Shown in pieces: positions 39,800 through 41,341 of a stretch of DNA of 41,341 nucleotides. Numbering within the stretch: the first letter of the stretch is position 1; each line of letters starts with the position of its first letter. The translations under genes were made by a program, and so were the position numbers. Where the stretch lies: NCBI GenBank assembly GCA_019118245.1, contig DWZJ01000063.1, positions 1 to 41,341 on the forward strand, in the 5' to 3' direction. The notes under the pieces were generated by a model, which was given only the letters and a program-made list of their open reading frames with translations, was not told the origin of the DNA and made no database searches. Source of the stretch: Candidatus Oscillibacter excrementigallinarum (GTDB lineage Bacteria > Bacillota > Clostridia > Oscillospirales > Oscillospiraceae).

Positions 39800-40722
39800 T
39801 GGAGACACAGGTGGATCGGGAGCTGCTGGAGAAGATCGCGGACCTGATCGGCAAGCCCGTGGGGGCCTTCAACATCCGCAAGGACTGCGGCTGTGACGGC
39901 CGGGAGTCCACGGAGCACATCAAGATCGACGACCGGACCGACGGCCACGCCGGCATCGACATCCATATCCTGGACGGGACGAAGGGCGAGACCTGCCACA
40001 TCCCCGTCATCATCACCAAGTCCGGCGTGGAGGAGACCGTCTACAACGACTTCTATATCGGCGAGGACTGCGACGTGGAGATCGTGGCCGGCTGCGGCAT
40101 CCACAACTGCGGTGACCAGACCTCCCGCCACGACGGCATCCACACCTTCCACGTGGGCAGGAACTCCCACGTCCACTACTCCGAAAAGCACTACGCCGAG
40201 GGCGACGGCAAGGGGGAGAAGATCTTCAACCCCCAGACCATCGTGTACCTGGAGGAGGGCGCCTCCATCCAGATGGACACGGTGCAGATCAAGGGCGTGG
40301 ACTCCACCAAGCGGTACACCAAGATCGTCTGCGGCAAGGGGGCGGAGGCCGTCATCACCGAGCGGCTGCTGACCCACGGCCACCAGGTGGCGGACAGCGA
40401 CATGGTCATCGAGCTCAACGGCGAGGACGCCAAGGGCCGGGTGATCTCCCGGTCCGTGGCCCAGGACCAGTCCTCCCAGGTGTTCCGGCCCTGCGTGGTG
40501 GGCAACGCCAGGTGCTTCGGCCACGTCCAGTGCGACTCCATCATCATGGGACAGGCCAAGATCAGCTCCGTGCCGGAGATCGCCGCCAACGACACCGAGG
40601 CCCAGCTGATCCACGAGGCCGCCATCGGCAAGATCGCCGGGGACCAGCTCTTAAAGCTGGAGACCCTGGGGCTCACCGAGGAGGAGGCGGAGGACCGCAT
40701 CCTGAAGGGATTTTTGGCATAA
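39796..40722 (+). CDS. sufB: Fe-S cluster scaffold SufB (short SufB/SufD-type)
   Basis: 308 residues, shorter than E. coli SufB (about 495). It is essentially the beta-helix core plus C-terminal helices. C246 in FGHVQCDS and E261 in SSVPE occupy the positions of the scaffold Cys and Glu in SufB; CGC near 31-33 is an additional Cys pair. No sufD, sufS or sufU is beside it, so this is the minimal SufCB arrangement seen in anaerobes and archaea. ATG 39796 overlaps the sufC stop. A terminator follows directly. Confidence 0.88.
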   Translation: MMETQVDRELLEKIADLIGKPVGAFNIRKDCGCDGRESTEHIKIDDRTDGHAGIDIHILDGTKGETCHIPVIITKSGVEETVYNDFYIGEDCDVEIVAGCGIHNCGDQTSRHDGIHTFHVGRNSHVHYSEKHYAEGDGKGEKIFNPQTIVYLEEGASIQMDTVQIKGVDSTKRYTKIVCGKGAEAVITERLLTHGHQVADSDMVIELNGEDAKGRVISRSVAQDQSSQVFRPCVVGNARCFGHVQCDSIIMGQAKISSVPEIAANDTEAQLIHEAAIGKIAGDQLLKLETLGLTEEEAEDRILKGFLA

Positions 40723-40732
40723 CTGCAAACCG

Positions 40733-40770
40733 CGAGGCGGCTGGCCGGAAGGCTGGCCGCCTCGTTTTTT
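40733..40770 (+). terminator. Terminator after sufB
   Basis: A long stem (40733-40746 with 40751-40764, two wobble pairs), loop GGAA and six T. It ends the sufCB operon. Confidence 0.9.
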
Positions 40771-40809
40771 CTCTCCCCGCCCCCAGAGAGGGGGCTTTCT
40801 TCCGGAGAC

Positions 40810-40844
40810 GCCGTAGGGGCGGCAATCTGCCGCCCGGGGGATTC
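40810..40844 (+). repeat. Dispersed GTAGGGGC hairpin, copy B
   Basis: GGGCGGCA (40817-40824), loop ATC, TGCCGCCC (40828-40835), flanked by GCCGTAGG and GGGGATTC. The same flanks and loop size occur in reverse orientation at 141-176 with a different but still paired stem. Confidence 0.75.
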
Positions 40845-40878
40845 AGCCATGATGATGGCTGGGCATTTCCACCCCCCA

Positions 40879-40907
40879 TTCTCTTTTTGTTCTTGACAAA
40901 AAGAGAA
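40879..40907. repeat. Perfect A/T-rich inverted repeat
   Basis: TTCTCTTTTTGT (40879-40890) and its exact complement (40896-40907), loop TCTTG. It resembles a bidirectional terminator without a gene ahead of it, and may be part of a larger dispersed repeat. Confidence 0.6.
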
Positions 40908-41341
40908 CGGGCCGTGGACGGTCCAAGAGAAAAAATCGCTTTAGGCGCGCTCCGGTGCAGTGGCCCTCCGCGCGCGACGAGGGTCGGCGTATTGGTGCAA
41001 GCGTCGATTTTGCCTGGCCTTCGGGCACGCTACAATCTTCTGCCAGGTCGATACTGCCGTCCCGTGGCGGATGGTGACGACCTCGTCGGGGTGCAAGAAC
41101 GCATTTGACCAGCTTCTCTTTCCGCGCGTTCCGCTTCGCTACGCGCTCCCCTGGCGGTCGTGGCGGCTTGTACCGACGGGCGGACGAGGGCGTCCGCCCC
41201 TACAACGGGGCGATGGATTTCGGCATCCCCGTAGGGGCCGATGCCCTCATCGGCCCGTTGCAGAAGCCCCATCAACCACCGGACAGCGGCAGCGAAAAGA
41301 GAATCTGGATGTATCCCTGACTTCCCCGGGCCGGAAGTTTC
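40908..41341. repeat. Repeat-rich non-coding tail with hairpin copies C and D
   Basis: No credible gene. Copy C of the hairpin family (GGGCGGACG-AGGG-CGTCCGCCC, 41178-41199, minus orientation) and copy D (GGGCCGATG-CCCT-CATCGGCCC, 41235-41256, plus orientation) face each other. A GCGCGT/ACGCGC pair lies near 41123-41145. Open frames in both directions have no recognisable domains. Confidence 0.6.

Noticed and set aside
40512-41108. Plus-strand open frame running from sufB into the tail
   Set aside because: It begins inside sufB in another frame and crosses the sufB terminator; low-complexity translation.

Overview
The window is high-GC Firmicute DNA, most likely from a spore-forming member of the Oscillospiraceae (the Oscillibacter / Flavonifractor / Dysosmobacter neighbourhood). 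The evidence is a GC-rich, strongly codon-biased sequence, spo0A, spoIVB, spmAB and a cwlJ-gerQ pair, the Bacillus-like order trmN6-rsmI-abrB, and class I Firmicute cell-wall genes. No prophage, insertion sequence, CRISPR array, rRNA or tRNA was recognised. This is mostly core chromosome with dispersed repeat elements in some intergenic gaps.

Layout. 1-223: GC-rich hairpin repeats. 251-2127: tRNA/rRNA methylation genes facing abrB. 2285-3387: spore maturation spmAB. 3419-6800 (minus): a four-gene run comEA-like, response regulator, sensor kinase, GerMN protein. 6917-8296: D,D-carboxypeptidase. 8348-8580: a composite AT-rich repeat. 8579-12396 (minus): nitroreductase, gerQ-like, cwlJ-like, DUF4180, GT4 glycosyltransferase and TSCPD genes. 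12566-14265: PadR regulator plus DUF2812 membrane protein. 14316-17611: spo0A and spoIVB separated by an oppositely oriented NUDIX/XRE pair. 17803-31150 (minus): the division and cell-wall cluster in the order mraZ, rsmH, ftsL, ftsI/spoVD, murE, mraY, ftsW/spoVE, murG, murA, ftsQ, ftsZ. It has no murF, murD, murC or ftsA and carries a second composite repeat between ftsW and murG. 31536-33122 (minus): rsmD, coaD and a coiled-coil protein. 33437-35495: yloU-yloV. 35537-38861: XRE-cupin regulator, GNAT, HD, DUF2461 and ferritin-like genes. 39059-40722: a two-gene sufCB iron-sulfur system. 40771-41341: hairpin-rich repeats with no credible gene.

How it works together. The centre of the window makes lipid II and the division septum. 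The single PASTA-bearing class B PBP and single SEDS protein may serve both vegetative septation and the spore cortex. Spo0A, SpoIVB, SpmAB, the GerMN protein, CwlJ and GerQ place entry into sporulation, the sigma-K checkpoint, core dehydration and germination nearby. Perfect TGTCGAA cores lie upstream of the dcw promoter and dacF, and a one-mismatch copy lies upstream of spo0A; whether Spo0A binds them is untested.

Most interesting signals. (1) A family of short hairpins whose stems differ between four copies but remain base-paired. (2) Two copies of a modular AT-rich/hairpin element, one inside the dcw cluster. (3) A response regulator-sensor kinase-GerMN operon that recalls actinobacterial MtrA-MtrB-LpqB. 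(4) A sensor kinase with no ordinary start codon ahead of its first membrane helix. (5) An MraZ operator with 10-bp period directly after the dcw promoter.
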